NCBI RefSeq assembly: GCF_024171885.1
Contig: NZ_JAMTCP010000016.1
Span: forward strand, 56,610 to 120,609
Reading direction: 5' to 3'
Length of the DNA stretch: 64,000 nt
Source: Streptoalloteichus tenebrarius
GTDB taxonomy: Bacteria; Actinomycetota; Actinomycetes; Mycobacteriales; Pseudonocardiaceae
Of the stretch, positions 1 to 10,310 are shown one piece after another. The notes beneath the pieces were generated by a model. It ran no database searches and was not told the DNA's origin. It was given only the letters and a program-made list of their open reading frames with translations. Positions within the stretch are counted from its first letter, which is position 1; the number at the start of each line of letters is the position of its first letter. Made by a program: the position numbers and the translations under genes.

Positions 1-164
1 AGGACCCGCTGGACGGTGGGGCGCGCGGTGTTGTTGGTGAAGCCGTGGCCGACGACCACCGCGAGGTCGTGTCCCGGGGCCGCCACGACACCCGAGAGGC
101 GGACGCCGTCGGCTGTGAACACGGCCACGGATCGGGTGGTCGGCTCTGGGCTTCCGCAGGTCAC
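1..164 (-). CDS. alpha/beta hydrolase, N-terminal part (cut by window edge)
   Basis: Only the first 54 codons are inside the window. The reverse strand reads from a GTG at 164 into a segment with the pattern LAVVVGHGF around residues 34-42. That is the beta-strand plus oxyanion-hole HG motif typical of alpha/beta hydrolases. An AGGA lies about 9 nt before the GTG, which supports this start. It is divergent from the glnR homologue. The catalytic residues lie outside the window, so substrate and exact family cannot be given. Confidence 0.6.
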   Translation of the reverse strand, partial: MTCGSPEPTTRSVAVFTADGVRLSGVVAAPGHDLAVVVGHGFTNNTARPTVQRV

Positions 165-263
165 GACGGTTATCCTGCCCCACGACTGTTGGCAACGGAG
201 CCATGCCTCTTGCACGCCACAAGAGACCGCGGCGCGCCCGCGGTGGGGAGGAGGGCGGCCCGG

Positions 264-1016
264 ATGAGCGCCGACCTGTTGCTCCTGACCAACGACCCCC
301 GACCCGACGCGGTGCTGCCGGCGCTCGCGTTGTTGCCGCACACCGTGCGTCCGCTGGCCCCCGAGGTGTCGGCCCTGCTGGAGGCGGGGCCGCACGACGC
401 GGTGCTGGTTGACGCGCGGGGCGACCTCGTGGGCGCCCGTGGCCTGTGCCGGCTGCTGGCCAACGGCGGGGTGGACGTGCCGGTCGTCGCCGTCGTGCCC
501 GAGGGCAGCCTGGTGGCGGTGAGCGCCGACTGGGGCGTGGACGAGATCCTGCTGCCGACCGCGGGGCCGGCCGAGGTGGACGCCCGGTTGCGGTTGGTGC
601 GCGCCCGTCGGGCCGCGGCGCACCGGGGTGGCGACGGCGCCCTCCAGCTCGGCGACCTGGTGATCGACGAGGCGACCTACACCGCGCGCCTGCGGGGCCG
701 GCCGCTGGAGCTGACCTACAAGGAGTTCGAGCTGCTGAAGTACCTCGCGCAGCACGCGGGCCGGGTGTTCACCCGCGCGCAGCTCCTCCAGGAGGTGTGG
801 GGCTACGACTTCTTCGGGGGCACGCGCACGGTGGACGTGCACGTGCGGCGGCTGCGGGCGAAGCTCGGCCCCGAGCACGAGAGCCTGATCGGGACCGTGC
901 GCAACGTGGGCTACAAGTTCGTGCGACCGCCCAGGGGCGCCCGGACGGCCGAGCCGGCGGTGGAGCTGGTCGAGCAGCCTGCGGTCGGGCGGGAGTTCCT
1001 CCACAGCGGCCACTGA
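264..1016 (+). CDS. glnR: GlnR-like OmpR-family response regulator
   Basis: A 250-residue protein with a receiver-like domain (about 1-120) and a C-terminal OmpR winged helix (about 130-225) that contains the recognition region [18 protein letters not shown]. The receiver lacks a clear acidic pocket, as known for GlnR, an orphan regulator of nitrogen assimilation genes that is not controlled by a classical sensor kinase. The ATG at 264 follows a GGAGGAGGGCGG ribosome site; an in-frame upstream extension to 45 is possible but has no domain content. The order glnR-mshD-pst genes-phoU matches Mycobacterium tuberculosis Rv0818-Rv0821c, which is the main reason for choosing GlnR over other OmpR members. 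Confidence 0.8.
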   Translation: MSADLLLLTNDPRPDAVLPALALLPHTVRPLAPEVSALLEAGPHDAVLVDARGDLVGARGLCRLLANGGVDVPVVAVVPEGSLVAVSADWGVDEILLPTAGPAEVDARLRLVRARRAAAHRGGDGALQLGDLVIDEATYTARLRGRPLELTYKEFELLKYLAQHAGRVFTRAQLLQEVWGYDFFGGTRTVDVHVRRLRAKLGPEHESLIGTVRNVGYKFVRPPRGARTAEPAVELVEQPAVGREFLHSGH

Positions 1017-1161
1017 GCGGTCACTGAGCGGCCCGGGGCGGCGGCGTGGCCGCGGGGCCGCGTGGTGGGGCGGCGAACAACCGGCCGTCCGGCGGTGTTC
1101 CCCCACTGAGGTGATCATTGGCACGCGTGTCCAGTGTGGCCTGTCGACTAGCGTCGACGGC

Positions 1162-2094
1162 GTGGTGCTGCGGGAATGGCGTGACGTTCTGGACTCCGAC
1201 CGCTCGGCCGAGGTGGTCGGGCTGATCGACGCGGCGGTGGCCGAGGACCGGGTGTCCCCGGTGTCCGACCACGTGCGCCTGCGGCTGCGCCCCGACGCGC
1301 CGGCCGCGCCGGAGTCCTCGCGGCATCTCCTCGTCAGGGACGACGACGGTCGCCTGGCCGGCTACGCGCACCTGGAGCCGGGCGCGGAGGGCTCGCCCGC
1401 CGTCGCCGAGCTGGTGGTCCACCCCGAGCTGCGCCGGCGCGGGTTCGGCGCGGAGCTGGTCGCCGGCCTGGTCGAGCTGGCCCCCGGGCCCGACGCGCTG
1501 CGCGTCTGGTCGCACGGCGGGCACCCCGGCGCCGCGCGGCTCGCGGAGCGTCACGGGTTCCGGCAGGTCAGGGCGTTGTGGCGGATGCGACGGGAGTTCG
1601 ACGAGCCGCTGCCGGAGGCGTCTTTGCCCGAGGGCGTGCGCCTGCGGCCGTTCGTGGTGGGCCGGGATGAGGCCGCCGTGGTCGAGGTGAACAACCGCGC
1701 CTTCTCCTGGCACCCGGAGCAGGGCGGCTGGGACGTGGCGGACGTGCGGGCGCGGGAGGCGGAGTCGTGGTTCGACCCGGCCGGGTTCCTGCTCGCGGTG
1801 CGCGAGGACCCCGACGGCGGGGAGCGCCTGCTGGGGTACCACTGGACGAAGGTGCACGCCGGCGAGGAGCCGATCGGCGAGGTCTACGTGCTTGGCGTGG
1901 ACCCCGACGCGCAGGGCGGCGGGTTGGGCAAGGCGCTCACCCTGGCCGGGCTGCGCCATCTCCGCGCCGCGGGTCTGCCGGCCGTGATGCTGTACGTGGA
2001 GTCGGACAACGAGCCGGCGATCGCGGTGTACCGGAGGCTGGGTTTCCGGCACTGGGACACCGATGTGCAGTACGCCCGTTCATCCGAACAGTGA
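1162..2094 (+). CDS. mshD: mycothiol synthase MshD
   Basis: Acetyl-CoA:Cys-GlcN-Ins N-acetyltransferase, the last step of mycothiol synthesis in the cytoplasm. The protein has about 310 residues, close to the 315 of the mycobacterial enzyme. It has two GNAT domains: an N-terminal one (about 1-140) and a C-terminal one (about 150-310) with the acetyl-CoA loop AQGGGLGKA and the closing segment ESDNEPAIAVYRRLGF. The GTG at 1162 (or 1165) is preferred because the conserved VLREWRDVL start follows directly. A TAGCGT box at about 1150 suggests a leaderless transcript. An in-frame GTG at 1111 would add 17 unlikely residues. Its place after glnR agrees with mycobacterial synteny. Confidence 0.88.
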   Translation: MVLREWRDVLDSDRSAEVVGLIDAAVAEDRVSPVSDHVRLRLRPDAPAAPESSRHLLVRDDDGRLAGYAHLEPGAEGSPAVAELVVHPELRRRGFGAELVAGLVELAPGPDALRVWSHGGHPGAARLAERHGFRQVRALWRMRREFDEPLPEASLPEGVRLRPFVVGRDEAAVVEVNNRAFSWHPEQGGWDVADVRAREAESWFDPAGFLLAVREDPDGGERLLGYHWTKVHAGEEPIGEVYVLGVDPDAQGGGLGKALTLAGLRHLRAAGLPAVMLYVESDNEPAIAVYRRLGFRHWDTDVQYARSSEQ

Positions 2095-2183
2095 GCCCTC
2101 CGTCACGCAGCGCTGAGTAGCAGGTCACGGCACGGGCACAGGATCAGACCAACGGGGGTGCCAATGCTCACCCGGTCGGCCTT

Positions 2184-2205
2184 GTTCACTTTTCGTTCAC
2201 CTGGA
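2184..2205 (+). promoter_or_regulatory. PHO box (PhoP direct repeats) upstream of pstS
   Basis: Two copies of GTTCAC start at 2184 and 2195, an 11-nt spacing. This matches the GTTCACC direct-repeat units bound by actinobacterial PhoP. A TAGCGT -10 box follows at 2233-2238. The site therefore predicts phosphate-starvation induction of pstSCAB. Confidence 0.75.
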
Positions 2206-2308
2206 GACCGGCGCGTGTCAACCCTCCCTGCCTAGCGTCCGGCGCAGCGGTCGCAGGAGGCAACCGGGCCGCGGAACACCCCGCCTTCCCTAGTCGTGGA
2301 GGATCCTG

Positions 2309-3418
2309 GTGAACATCAAGCGGCACGGTGCGGCGCTCGGTCTCGCGGCCGCGGGCGCGCTCCTGCTCTCGGCGTGCGGCAGCGACAACAACGCGCCGGC
2401 CTCGGGGGGCAACAGCGCCGCGAACGGCGTCAACGTGGACTGCGGCGGCAAGAAGCAGCTCACGGGCGAGGGCTCGTCCGCGCAGACCAACGCCATCCAG
2501 GAGTTCGTCGCTGCCTACGCGGCCAAGTGCCAGGGCTTCGACGTCGCCTACAACCCGACCGGCTCGGGCAACGGCATCAAGCAGTTCACCTCGAAGCAGG
2601 TGGACTTCGGTGGCACCGACTCGCCGCTGAAGGACGACGAGGTCGCCAAGGCCGCCGAGCGGTGCCAGGGCAACCCGGTGTGGCACCTGCCGCTGGTCTT
2701 CGGCCCGGTGGCCGTGGCCTACAACCTGCCGGGCGTCGACGGTCTCGTGCTCAACCCGGAGACCACGGCCAAGATCTTCAACGGCCAGATCAAGAAGTGG
2801 AACGACCCGGCCATCAAGGCGCTCAACGGCGGCGCCAACCTGCCGGACAAGGACATCGTGGTGTTCTTCCGGTCCGACGAGTCCGGCACCACCGACAACT
2901 TCCAGAAGTACCTCCAGGCCTCGGCCAAGGGCGTCTGGACGCAGGGCGGCGGCAAGCAGTTCAAGGGCGGCGTCGGCGAGGGCAAGGCCAAGTCGCAGGG
3001 CGTCTCCGACGGCGTCAAGGCCACCGAGGGCTCCATCACCTACGTGGAGAGCTCCTTCGCCAAGAGCGCCAAGCTCGGCGTCGCCAAGATCGACAGCGGC
3101 GCCGGCCCCGTGGAGCTGACCGACGCGAGCGCGGGCAGGGCCATCGCCTCGGCCAAGATCAAGGGGCAGGGCAACGACATGGTCATCGACCTCGACGCCC
3201 TGTACTCCTCGAAGGAGGCCGGCGCCTACCCGCTGGTCCTGGTGACCTACGAGCTGGTCTGCTCCAAGGGCTACGACGCCGACACCACCAAGGCCGTCAA
3301 GGCGTTCCTGACCACCGCCGCCGGCCCCGGCCAGGACAACCTCACCAAGGTCGGCTACGTCCCGCTGCCGAAGGAGTTCCGGACCAAGCTGGAGGACGCC
3401 GTCAAGGCGATCGCCTGA
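2309..3418 (+). CDS. pstS: phosphate ABC transporter substrate-binding lipoprotein PstS
   Basis: A lipoprotein of 369 residues that captures phosphate outside the membrane for PstCAB. The signal peptide ends in the lipobox LSAC (Cys at about residue 22). Phosphate-binding motifs are visible: a GEGSSAQ segment, [11 protein letters not shown], and [11 protein letters not shown]. The start is a GTG preceded by GTGGAGGATCCTG. It is the first gene of pstS-pstC-pstA-pstB and lies 100 bp after a PHO box, so control by PhoP is likely. In mycobacteria this synteny locus keeps only pstB (phoT); here the full operon is present. Confidence 0.95.
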   Translation: MNIKRHGAALGLAAAGALLLSACGSDNNAPASGGNSAANGVNVDCGGKKQLTGEGSSAQTNAIQEFVAAYAAKCQGFDVAYNPTGSGNGIKQFTSKQVDFGGTDSPLKDDEVAKAAERCQGNPVWHLPLVFGPVAVAYNLPGVDGLVLNPETTAKIFNGQIKKWNDPAIKALNGGANLPDKDIVVFFRSDESGTTDNFQKYLQASAKGVWTQGGGKQFKGGVGEGKAKSQGVSDGVKATEGSITYVESSFAKSAKLGVAKIDSGAGPVELTDASAGRAIASAKIKGQGNDMVIDLDALYSSKEAGAYPLVLVTYELVCSKGYDADTTKAVKAFLTTAAGPGQDNLTKVGYVPLPKEFRTKLEDAVKAIA

Positions 3419-3462
3419 GCCCGGACGAACCACCCGTCATCTGCGAGACTGAACGAGACGCC

Positions 3463-4566
3463 ATGAGCGACTCGACGCTGGCGGACCGCTCCGCGTCGGC
3501 CAAGGAGACGCCCGGTCGGGCGCGGGCGCCCCACGGGGCGCCGGGGTCGTCGCGGGGCGGCGCCGCGAGCTCACCGGACACTCCGGAGGGTCCCATCTCC
3601 ACCGCGAACACCGCCCAGGGCGAGCCAGCTTCCACACCGGTCCGGCGTCCCGGCGACCGCGTCTTCCGCGGCACGGCCGTCGGCGCGGGGGCGTTCATCG
3701 TCGTGTTGATCGCGGCGATCGGCCTGTTCCTGCTGTTGCAGGCGGTCCCGGCGCTCCGCGCGAACCAGGTCGGGTTCCTGACCAGCGGGGTCTGGAACAC
3801 CACCGACCCGAACAGCCTCCAGTTCGGCATCCTCCACCTGCTGTGGGTCACCGTCGCCACCTCGGTGCTGGCGCTGGCGCTGGCGATGCCGGTGTCGCTG
3901 GGTATCGCGCTGTTCCTGACCCACTACGCGCCGCGACGGCTCGCGCGCCCGTTCGCCTACGTGGTGGACCTGCTGGCCGCGGTGCCCTCGATCATCTTCG
4001 GCCTGTGGGGCATCAAGGTGCTCGGCCCCACGCTGGTGCCCGTCGCCGAGTGGCTGAACCGCAACCTCGGGTTCGTCCCGCTCTTCGCCCAGGGCAATGT
4101 CTCGATCAGCGGCGCCGGCAACGTCCTCACCGCGGGCGTGGTGCTCGCGGTGATGATCCTGCCGGTCATCACCGCGGTCAGCCGCGAGGTCTTCGAGCGC
4201 ACGCCGAAGGAGCACATCGAGGGCGCCCTCGCGCTGGGCGCGACGAAGTGGGAGATGGTGCGGACCACCGTCATCCCGTTCGGCAAGGCCGGCTACGTCA
4301 GCGCGTCGATGCTGGGGCTGGGCCGCGCGCTCGGCGAGACCGTGGCGCTCTACCTGATCCTGTCGGGCACCGGGGCCGCGCCGAAGCTGAGCTTCTTCGA
4401 CGGCGGGGCCACGATCGCCTCCAAGATCGCGTTGGGCGCCGGCGAGTTCAACAACGAGCTGACCGCGGGCGCCTACATCGCGGCCGGCCTCGTCCTGTTC
4501 GCCCTGACCTTCGCGGTCAACGCGCTGGCGCGGGCGATCGTCGCCAGGAAGAAGGTGTCGGCATGA
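3463..4566 (+). CDS. pstC: phosphate ABC transporter permease PstC
   Basis: A 367-residue inner-membrane permease. Six hydrophobic segments follow a hydrophilic Ser/Pro/Ala-rich N-terminal extension of about 65 residues, longer than the usual PstC start. The EAA loop that contacts the ATPase is visible as [19 protein letters not shown] around residues 247-265. The ATG at 3463 was chosen because upstream in-frame codons overlap pstS in another frame. Its stop overlaps the pstA start by ATGA, so the two are translationally coupled. Confidence 0.93.
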   Translation: MSDSTLADRSASAKETPGRARAPHGAPGSSRGGAASSPDTPEGPISTANTAQGEPASTPVRRPGDRVFRGTAVGAGAFIVVLIAAIGLFLLLQAVPALRANQVGFLTSGVWNTTDPNSLQFGILHLLWVTVATSVLALALAMPVSLGIALFLTHYAPRRLARPFAYVVDLLAAVPSIIFGLWGIKVLGPTLVPVAEWLNRNLGFVPLFAQGNVSISGAGNVLTAGVVLAVMILPVITAVSREVFERTPKEHIEGALALGATKWEMVRTTVIPFGKAGYVSASMLGLGRALGETVALYLILSGTGAAPKLSFFDGGATIASKIALGAGEFNNELTAGAYIAAGLVLFALTFAVNALARAIVARKKVSA

Positions 4567-5474
4567 CGACCGCGACGACCGACCTGCACCGCCCGGCCAC
4601 CGGCCCCGCCTTCCAGGGCGTCGGCCTCGGGCGCAAGGTCAAGAACGCGGTGGCGACCACGCTGGTGGCGCTGGCCTTCCTCGTCGCGGTGGTCCCGCTG
4701 GTGTGGGTGCTGTGGTCGGTGCTGGAGAAGGGCCTGCAACCGGTCCTGCACGCCGACTGGTGGACGCACTCGCTGTACGGGCTGCGCCCCTACGACGACC
4801 GCGGCGGCGCGTACCACGCGATCTACGGCACGGTGGTGCAGGCCCTGTCCACGGCGGTGCTCTCGGTGCCGGTGGGCGTGATGGTGGGCGTCTACCTGGT
4901 GGAGTACGGGGCGGGCACCCGCCTCGCCAGGGTCACCACGTTCATGGTCGACATCCTCACCGGCGTGCCGTCCATCGTGGCCGGCCTGTTCGTCTACGCG
5001 CTCTGGATCTCGATCCTCGGGTTCGGCCGCAGTGGCTTCGCGGTGTCGCTGTCCCTGTTGCTGCTGATGATCCCGGTGGTCATCCGCACCACCGAGGAGA
5101 TGCTGCGGATCGTGCCCAACGAGCTGCGCGAGGCGTCGTACGCGTTGGGCGTGCCGAAGTGGAAGACGATCGTGAAGATCGTGCTGCCGACCGCGATGTC
5201 CGGCATCGTCACCGGCGTGATGCTCGGCCTGGCCAGGGTGATGGGCGAGACCGCGCCCGCGCTGATCGTCGGCGCGTACGCGTCGTCGATCAACCTCAAC
5301 GTCTTCGACGGCAACCAGGCGAACCTGCCGCTGCTGATGAACGACCAGTTCGCCAACCCGGAGACGGCCGGGTTCAACCGCACCTGGGGCGCGGCGATGA
5401 CCCTCGTGCTGATCATCATGCTGTTCAACCTGCTGGCCACCGTCATCTCGCGGTTGTCGGCCATCAAGAAGTGA
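4563..5474 (+). CDS. pstA: phosphate ABC transporter permease PstA
   Basis: The second permease subunit, 303 residues, with about six membrane segments from residue 25 on. The ATPase-contact EAA loop is [19 protein letters not shown] (about 187-205). It starts within the stop of pstC (ATGA overlap) and ends 17 nt before pstB. Together with PstC it forms the phosphate channel. Confidence 0.93.
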   Translation: MTTATTDLHRPATGPAFQGVGLGRKVKNAVATTLVALAFLVAVVPLVWVLWSVLEKGLQPVLHADWWTHSLYGLRPYDDRGGAYHAIYGTVVQALSTAVLSVPVGVMVGVYLVEYGAGTRLARVTTFMVDILTGVPSIVAGLFVYALWISILGFGRSGFAVSLSLLLLMIPVVIRTTEEMLRIVPNELREASYALGVPKWKTIVKIVLPTAMSGIVTGVMLGLARVMGETAPALIVGAYASSINLNVFDGNQANLPLLMNDQFANPETAGFNRTWGAAMTLVLIIMLFNLLATVISRLSAIKK

Positions 5475-5491
5475 GCGGGCGGGGACCAGCG

Positions 5492-6268
5492 ATGGCAAAG
5501 CGCATCGACATCAAGGACGTCAACATCTACTACGGCAAGTTCCACGCCGTGGACAGCGTCACGCTGTCGGTCCCGCCGCGCAGCGTCACCGCCTTCATCG
5601 GCCCGTCGGGCTGCGGCAAGTCGACGGTGCTGCGCTCCCTGAACCGGATGCACGAGGTGACGCCGGGCGCCAGGGTCGAGGGCCAGGTGCTGCTGGACGG
5701 CGAGGACATCTACGCCGCCACCGTCGACCCGGTCGAGGTGCGGCGCACCATCGGCATGGTGTTCCAGCGCCCGAACCCGTTCCCCACGATGTCGATCAGG
5801 GACAACGTGGTGGCCGGGCTGAAGCTGGCCGGGGTGAAGAACCGGAGGCGGCTCGACGAGGTGTGCGAGCGGTCGCTGCGCGGGGCCAACCTCTGGGAGG
5901 AGGTCAAGGACCGGCTGGACAAGCCGGGTGGCGGCCTCTCCGGTGGTCAGCAGCAGCGGCTGTGCATCGCCAGGGCCATCGCGGTGCAGCCGGACGTGCT
6001 GCTGATGGACGAGCCCTGCTCGGCGCTCGACCCGATCTCCACGTTGGCGATCGAGGACCTGATCACCGAGCTGAAGCAGGACTACACGATCGTCATCGTC
6101 ACGCACAACATGCAGCAGGCGGCGCGGGTCAGCGACCAGACCGCGTTCTTCAACCTGGCCGGCGTGGGCCAGCCGGGTCGCCTGGTCGAGGTGGACGACA
6201 CCGAGAAGATCTTCTCCAACCCCAGCCAGAAGGCCACCGAGGACTACATCTCCGGCCGCTTCGGCTGA
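5492..6268 (+). CDS. pstB: phosphate ABC transporter ATP-binding protein PstB
   Basis: A 258-residue ATPase that powers phosphate import. Walker A is GPSGCGKS (residues 37-44), the ABC signature LSGGQQQRL lies near residue 150, Walker B is VLLMDEP, and the switch histidine is in IVTHN. The ATG at 5492 sits 17 nt after the pstA stop. The gene corresponds to mycobacterial phoT (Rv0820). A 46-bp perfect palindrome follows as a terminator. Confidence 0.95.
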   Translation: MAKRIDIKDVNIYYGKFHAVDSVTLSVPPRSVTAFIGPSGCGKSTVLRSLNRMHEVTPGARVEGQVLLDGEDIYAATVDPVEVRRTIGMVFQRPNPFPTMSIRDNVVAGLKLAGVKNRRRLDEVCERSLRGANLWEEVKDRLDKPGGGLSGGQQQRLCIARAIAVQPDVLLMDEPCSALDPISTLAIEDLITELKQDYTIVIVTHNMQQAARVSDQTAFFNLAGVGQPGRLVEVDDTEKIFSNPSQKATEDYISGRFG

Positions 6269-6295
6269 TCCCTCCCCGACGGTTCTCCGGGCGGA

Positions 6296-6341
6296 ACGCG
6301 GAACGCCCCTCGCACCACGTGGTGCGAGGGGCGTTCCGCGT
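6296..6341. terminator. 46-bp perfect palindrome between pstB and phoU
   Basis: Two 23-nt arms meet at CACCACGTGGTG with no spacer. It lies between the convergent pstB and phoU stops, so it is best read as a bidirectional terminator. There is no T-tract, which is common in high-G+C actinobacteria. Confidence 0.8.
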
Positions 6342-6391
6342 GTGCCCCGACCGGCCCCGACCGGTGCTGGTCGGGGCCGGGGCGGAGTCGC

Positions 6392-7048
6392 TCAGTGTTC
6401 TTCGGAGCCCGGCATCTTGCCGGTGACCACGAAGACCATCCGGCGCGCCACCGACACCGAGTGGTCGGCGAAGCGCTCGTAGAACCGGCCGAGCAGGGTG
6501 ACGTCGACCGCCGCGGCGGTGCCGTGCGGCCACTCCTTGTCCATCAGCACCGAGAACAGGTGCCGGTGCAGGTCGTCCATGGCGTCGTCCTCGTCCTCCA
6601 GCCGGCGGGCGAGGTCGATGTCCTTGGTGCGGATGACCTCCTCGGCGCGCCGCGCGAGGTGCACGGCGACCCGGCCCATCTCGGCGAAGTAGGGGCGCAC
6701 CTGGTCCGGCAGCACCGGCTGCGGGTGCCGCCGCCGCGTCGCCTTGGCGACGTGCTGCGCGAGGTCGCCCATGCGCTCGAGGCTCTCCGCGGCGTGCAGG
6801 GCGGTGATCACGATGCGCAGGTCGGTCGCCACCGGGGACTGGAGCGCGAGCAGGGCGAGCGCGTGCTCCTCGCACTTCGCCCGCTCCTCGTCGACCTTCA
6901 CGTCGTCGCCGATGACCTCCTCAGCGAGGCTGAGGTCGACGTCGAGCAACGACCTGGTGGCCTTCTCCATCGCGGTGGCGGCCATGTCGCACATGGCCGC
7001 CAGCTCGCCCGCCAGGTCCTCGAGTTGCTCGTGGTAAGCCTCACGCAT
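6392..7048 (-). CDS. phoU: phosphate transport regulator PhoU
   Basis: A 218-residue all-helical protein made of two PhoU repeats (about 8-95 and 115-205), with acidic metal-site segments such as ESLERMGDLAQHVAK and RFYERFADHSVSVAR. PhoU represses the phosphate regulon through the PstB transporter and the PhoR sensor when phosphate is plentiful. It is convergent to pstSCAB and corresponds to mycobacterial phoY2 (Rv0821c). The reverse strand has TAGCCT about 7 nt before the ATG, so a leaderless transcript is likely. Confidence 0.93.
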   Translation of the reverse strand: MREAYHEQLEDLAGELAAMCDMAATAMEKATRSLLDVDLSLAEEVIGDDVKVDEERAKCEEHALALLALQSPVATDLRIVITALHAAESLERMGDLAQHVAKATRRRHPQPVLPDQVRPYFAEMGRVAVHLARRAEEVIRTKDIDLARRLEDEDDAMDDLHRHLFSVLMDKEWPHGTAAAVDVTLLGRFYERFADHSVSVARRMVFVVTGKMPGSEEH

Positions 7049-7160
7049 GGCCCAAGGCTACGGTGGATCGGTCGCGGGGACGCGATGCGGCGGTGAACCC
7101 GAGGTGAACCGCCGGTGTCCACGCGATGACCGCACCCGCCCTGGCCTGCGTTGATCTTCC

Positions 7161-10100
7161 TCAGCCACAGGGGCCGTCGTCGGCGGCGTTGACCGTGGAC
7201 AGGTCGTTCGGCAGCGGACCCGCCGGCGGCTTCTGGTCGCCCGGCTTCTGCTCCCCCTGCGGGGGCTCGCTGCCCGGCTTGACCACCCTGCCGTCGAAGT
7301 TGGCGCCGAGCACGAGCTGGATCGCGCCGCCCAGCGACGGGTCCTCGACCAGCTCCGCGCTCGGCACGGCGGACTTGAGCGTCCTGGCCTGCGCGGCGCG
7401 TTGGCCGGAGTGCCGGATCTGGGTCTTCTCGCCGCGCTCGCCGTCCCGCCGGGTGACGACCGTGAAACCCTGGGCGGCCAGCGCGTCGGCGGTCTCCTTG
7501 CCGGCGCCGTCCCGGCCGCTGCCGTTGACCACCTGGAGCTTGACCGTCTTCGGGTCCACGGCCGCGCCGCCCTGCGGGGCCTGCGCCTGCGGGACCGGCG
7601 AGCCCTGGGCCGGCTTCTCGCCGGGCAGCGGCGTCCCGTCGATGATCGCCCGGAACAGCGCGCGGGTGTCGTCGACGCGCAACACCTCGTTGCCCCTGGC
7701 GTTGGCGTTGCCGACGGTCGGCACGGTCACGAAGGTGATCTGGCCCGCCGACACGCCCCGCATCGACTGCGCGAGCGTGAGGAGCTGGTCGACGCCGACG
7801 TTGTCGCCGAAGGTGTTCTTCCCGACCTCGCTCACGAAACTCGTGAGCTTGCCGGGGTCGAGCAGCACCTGGCTCGACATGACCTTGCGCAGCAGCGCGG
7901 ACAGGAACTGCTGCTGCCGCTTCATCCGGCCGTAGTCGGACGTGGGGTCGTTGGACAGGTAGCGGGCCCGCACGAAGTTCAGGGCGTCGTTGTCCCTGAG
8001 GACCTTCTTGCCCGCCTGCGGGAAGATCGGCCCCAGCTTCTCGTCGATCATCGGCTTGGGGATGCACACCTCGACGCCGTCGACGGCGTTGACCATGCCC
8101 TTGAACCCGTGGAAGTCCACGCCGAGGAAGTGGTTGATGGCGAGGCCGCTGATCTTCTGCACGACCTTGTTCGTGCACATCGGGCCGCCGGCCGCGTACG
8201 CCTCGTTGATCTTGGCGTTCTTCCTCGGCGCGGTCTTCTTCCCGGTGAGCTGACCCGTGTCGGGGTTCCACTGGTCGCACTCGGGCAGGTCGACCTCCAG
8301 GTCGCGCGGGAAGGAGACGACCACGACCCTGGAGCGGTCCTGGGGGATGTGCGCGATCATCACGCTGTCCGAGCGCGCGCCGTCGGCGTCGGCCTGGGTG
8401 CCCACGTGGTCCTCGGCCTTCGCGCCCGCGCGGGTGTCCGAGCCGACGAGCAGGAAGTTCTCGTCGCCGAGCTGCTTGTCCTTGTCCTGGATGTCGGCCG
8501 AGTCGGGGTCGAGGGCCATGACCTTGCGGAACTTGCTGTCGGCCCACTGCATGCCGCCCCAGCCGATGCCGCTGGCCACGAACACCAGCGCGGCGGCCGC
8601 GACGGCCAGGCCCTTGCCGACCAGCAGTGCGCGGCGCCGGTTCCGCGGGCGCCCCTCCACGGCCGGGTCGGACTCCGCGGGCTCCTCGTCCTTGCCGGCG
8701 TCCCGTTTGACGTCCCTCTTGGCGCCCTTCTCGGCGCGCGCCGGTTCCTCGGCGCCCTCCGGCTCGTCGGTCGCGGGCGGCAGGAGGGTGGTCTCCTCCT
8801 CGTCCGCCGGCGGACGGGGGGACGAGCCGCGCGGCTCCGCCGACCGCGACTCACCCGAGCGCGACTCGCCCGACCGCGACGGTGTCGCCTCGGCCGCGGC
8901 GTCGAGGTCCGGCAGCTCGTCACGCCGGATGAACCGGGTCAGCCGGTTCCGCTTCTTCTGCTCGGCCTCCAGCGCCTCGTCGTGGACTGCGGAGAACCGG
9001 GCCAGCGTGGCGTCGATCTTCTTGCTCTTCTCGTGCCGCTCGACGAGGTCCTGGGGACCGTCGCCCACGGCGGGCACCTCCTGCGTGACCTCCTCGGGAG
9101 AGGGGCCGGCGGGAGGGACGACGCCGCCCTGGCGGGCGGGACGCCGGGCAGCGCCGGGGACGGGCGGGCCAGCCGGCGTCGGCGGGCCGGCCGGGGGCCG
9201 GACGGGAGCCGCTCCGGCGGGGGGCGGTGGCGTGACCCCCGGGGGCGGTGGCGTGGCCCCTGGGGGCGGAGGCGTGGTGGGCCGCGGCGGCTGGGGCACC
9301 GGCCGGGACGGCGTGGGGTCCTCGCCGGACAGGGAGCCGAGGACGCCGGGATCGGGCCGGGCGGCCGAGGGCGGCACCGGCGGGGGCGGCACCGCGCCCG
9401 GCGGCGTCATCCGGGCACGGCTGCCGGGGCCCTGCGCGTCGCCGGCCGCGGCGGGGCGTTGCTTGCGGGTTGGCATCGGACGGGGTCCGCTGCCGCGTTG
9501 CGGGGTGGGCGCGTCCTGACGTCCCGAGGGCTCCTGCGCGGCGGGCTGCCGGGGGCCGCGCGGGGGAACGGGTGGCGGAGGGGAACTCGCCCCCACCGGA
9601 GGGGTCGGGGGAGTGGGGGGCGCCGAAGGGGTCTGTGCGGGAGGGCCGCCCGGCACCTGGCCCTGTCGGGCCCGACCGCCCGTCGGCCGGCCGCCGCGCC
9701 CGTCCGGCGCGGGAGCGCCGGGGGCGGGCATGGCGGGCCGGCTGGGCTCGTCCACGGGACGGCCACGGCCGGTCGGGGGTGTCGGCGTGCCCGGCGGCGT
9801 GACCGGCGGGGTGGTCCTCGGTGCCCGCATCGCCGGGCGGCTGGGCTCGTCGACGGCGCGCCGGCCGGTGGGGTTGGGGGCGGGCATCGCGGGCCGGCTC
9901 GGCTCGTCGACCGGGCGACCGCGGCCCGTGGCGGGGGGAACCGCGCCCGGCGCCGGCATGGCGGGCCGGCTCGGCTCGTCCGCCGCGCGGCGCGCGCGGC
10001 CGGGGGCGGGCAGGTCCCGCCGGCTCGGCTGGTCCTCGGCCGCCCGCGCGGGCTCGTCGGCGGAGGGGGGACCCGGGATGGGGTACTGGCCGGTGCCGTG

Positions 10101-10310
10101 TTTGGCGAGCAGGTCCGAGACGCTCACGCCGCCCGAGTCCTCGCGGGAGCGCCGCCGCCTGCCGGTGGGGGGCTCCTCGTAGCCGCGGCCCGCGCGGCGC
10201 GCGTCGCGGGGCTCGGCGCCGTCGCGCGCCTGGTCCCCCTGGGGGTCGCCGGTGTCGCGCTGCCTGCGGGAACGGCGGGAGCCGAAGCCGTCGCGGGGGT
10301 CGTCCGGCAC
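7161..10310 (-). CDS. LytR-CpsA-Psr (LCP) family protein with very long Pro-rich N-terminus
   Basis: LCP enzymes ligate lipid-linked glycans (arabinogalactan or teichoic-acid type) to peptidoglycan outside the membrane. About 1,049 residues here. Residues 1-550 are cytoplasmic, low-complexity and Pro/Arg-rich, with several copies of DEPSRPAMPAP. One membrane segment lies near 557-585. The LCP domain (about 610-800) shows NFLLVGSDTR, the Asp of RSDSVMI, SFPRDLEVDLP and the Arg cluster near RARYLSND. A LytR_C domain (LQVVNGSGRDGAGKETA) follows near 918-1000. The GTG at 10310 has a strong AAGGGAG site; an in-frame GTG at 10331 is less likely. Position next to phoU and before dusB matches Rv0822c (Lcp1). 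Most LCP proteins have 300-500 residues, so the N-terminal half is unusual. Confidence 0.88.
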   Translation of the reverse strand: MPDDPRDGFGSRRSRRQRDTGDPQGDQARDGAEPRDARRAGRGYEEPPTGRRRRSREDSGGVSVSDLLAKHGTGQYPIPGPPSADEPARAAEDQPSRRDLPAPGRARRAADEPSRPAMPAPGAVPPATGRGRPVDEPSRPAMPAPNPTGRRAVDEPSRPAMRAPRTTPPVTPPGTPTPPTGRGRPVDEPSRPAMPAPGAPAPDGRGGRPTGGRARQGQVPGGPPAQTPSAPPTPPTPPVGASSPPPPVPPRGPRQPAAQEPSGRQDAPTPQRGSGPRPMPTRKQRPAAAGDAQGPGSRARMTPPGAVPPPPVPPSAARPDPGVLGSLSGEDPTPSRPVPQPPRPTTPPPPGATPPPPGVTPPPPAGAAPVRPPAGPPTPAGPPVPGAARRPARQGGVVPPAGPSPEEVTQEVPAVGDGPQDLVERHEKSKKIDATLARFSAVHDEALEAEQKKRNRLTRFIRRDELPDLDAAAEATPSRSGESRSGESRSAEPRGSSPRPPADEEETTLLPPATDEPEGAEEPARAEKGAKRDVKRDAGKDEEPAESDPAVEGRPRNRRRALLVGKGLAVAAAALVFVASGIGWGGMQWADSKFRKVMALDPDSADIQDKDKQLGDENFLLVGSDTRAGAKAEDHVGTQADADGARSDSVMIAHIPQDRSRVVVVSFPRDLEVDLPECDQWNPDTGQLTGKKTAPRKNAKINEAYAAGGPMCTNKVVQKISGLAINHFLGVDFHGFKGMVNAVDGVEVCIPKPMIDEKLGPIFPQAGKKVLRDNDALNFVRARYLSNDPTSDYGRMKRQQQFLSALLRKVMSSQVLLDPGKLTSFVSEVGKNTFGDNVGVDQLLTLAQSMRGVSAGQITFVTVPTVGNANARGNEVLRVDDTRALFRAIIDGTPLPGEKPAQGSPVPQAQAPQGGAAVDPKTVKLQVVNGSGRDGAGKETADALAAQGFTVVTRRDGERGEKTQIRHSGQRAAQARTLKSAVPSAELVEDPSLGGAIQLVLGANFDGRVVKPGSEPPQGEQKPGDQKPPAGPLPNDLSTVNAADDGPCG

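Noticed and set aside
2296..3462. Long forward frame upstream of pstC in the pstC frame
   Set aside because: It is a shadow of pstS; Arg/Gly/Gln-rich and without domains.
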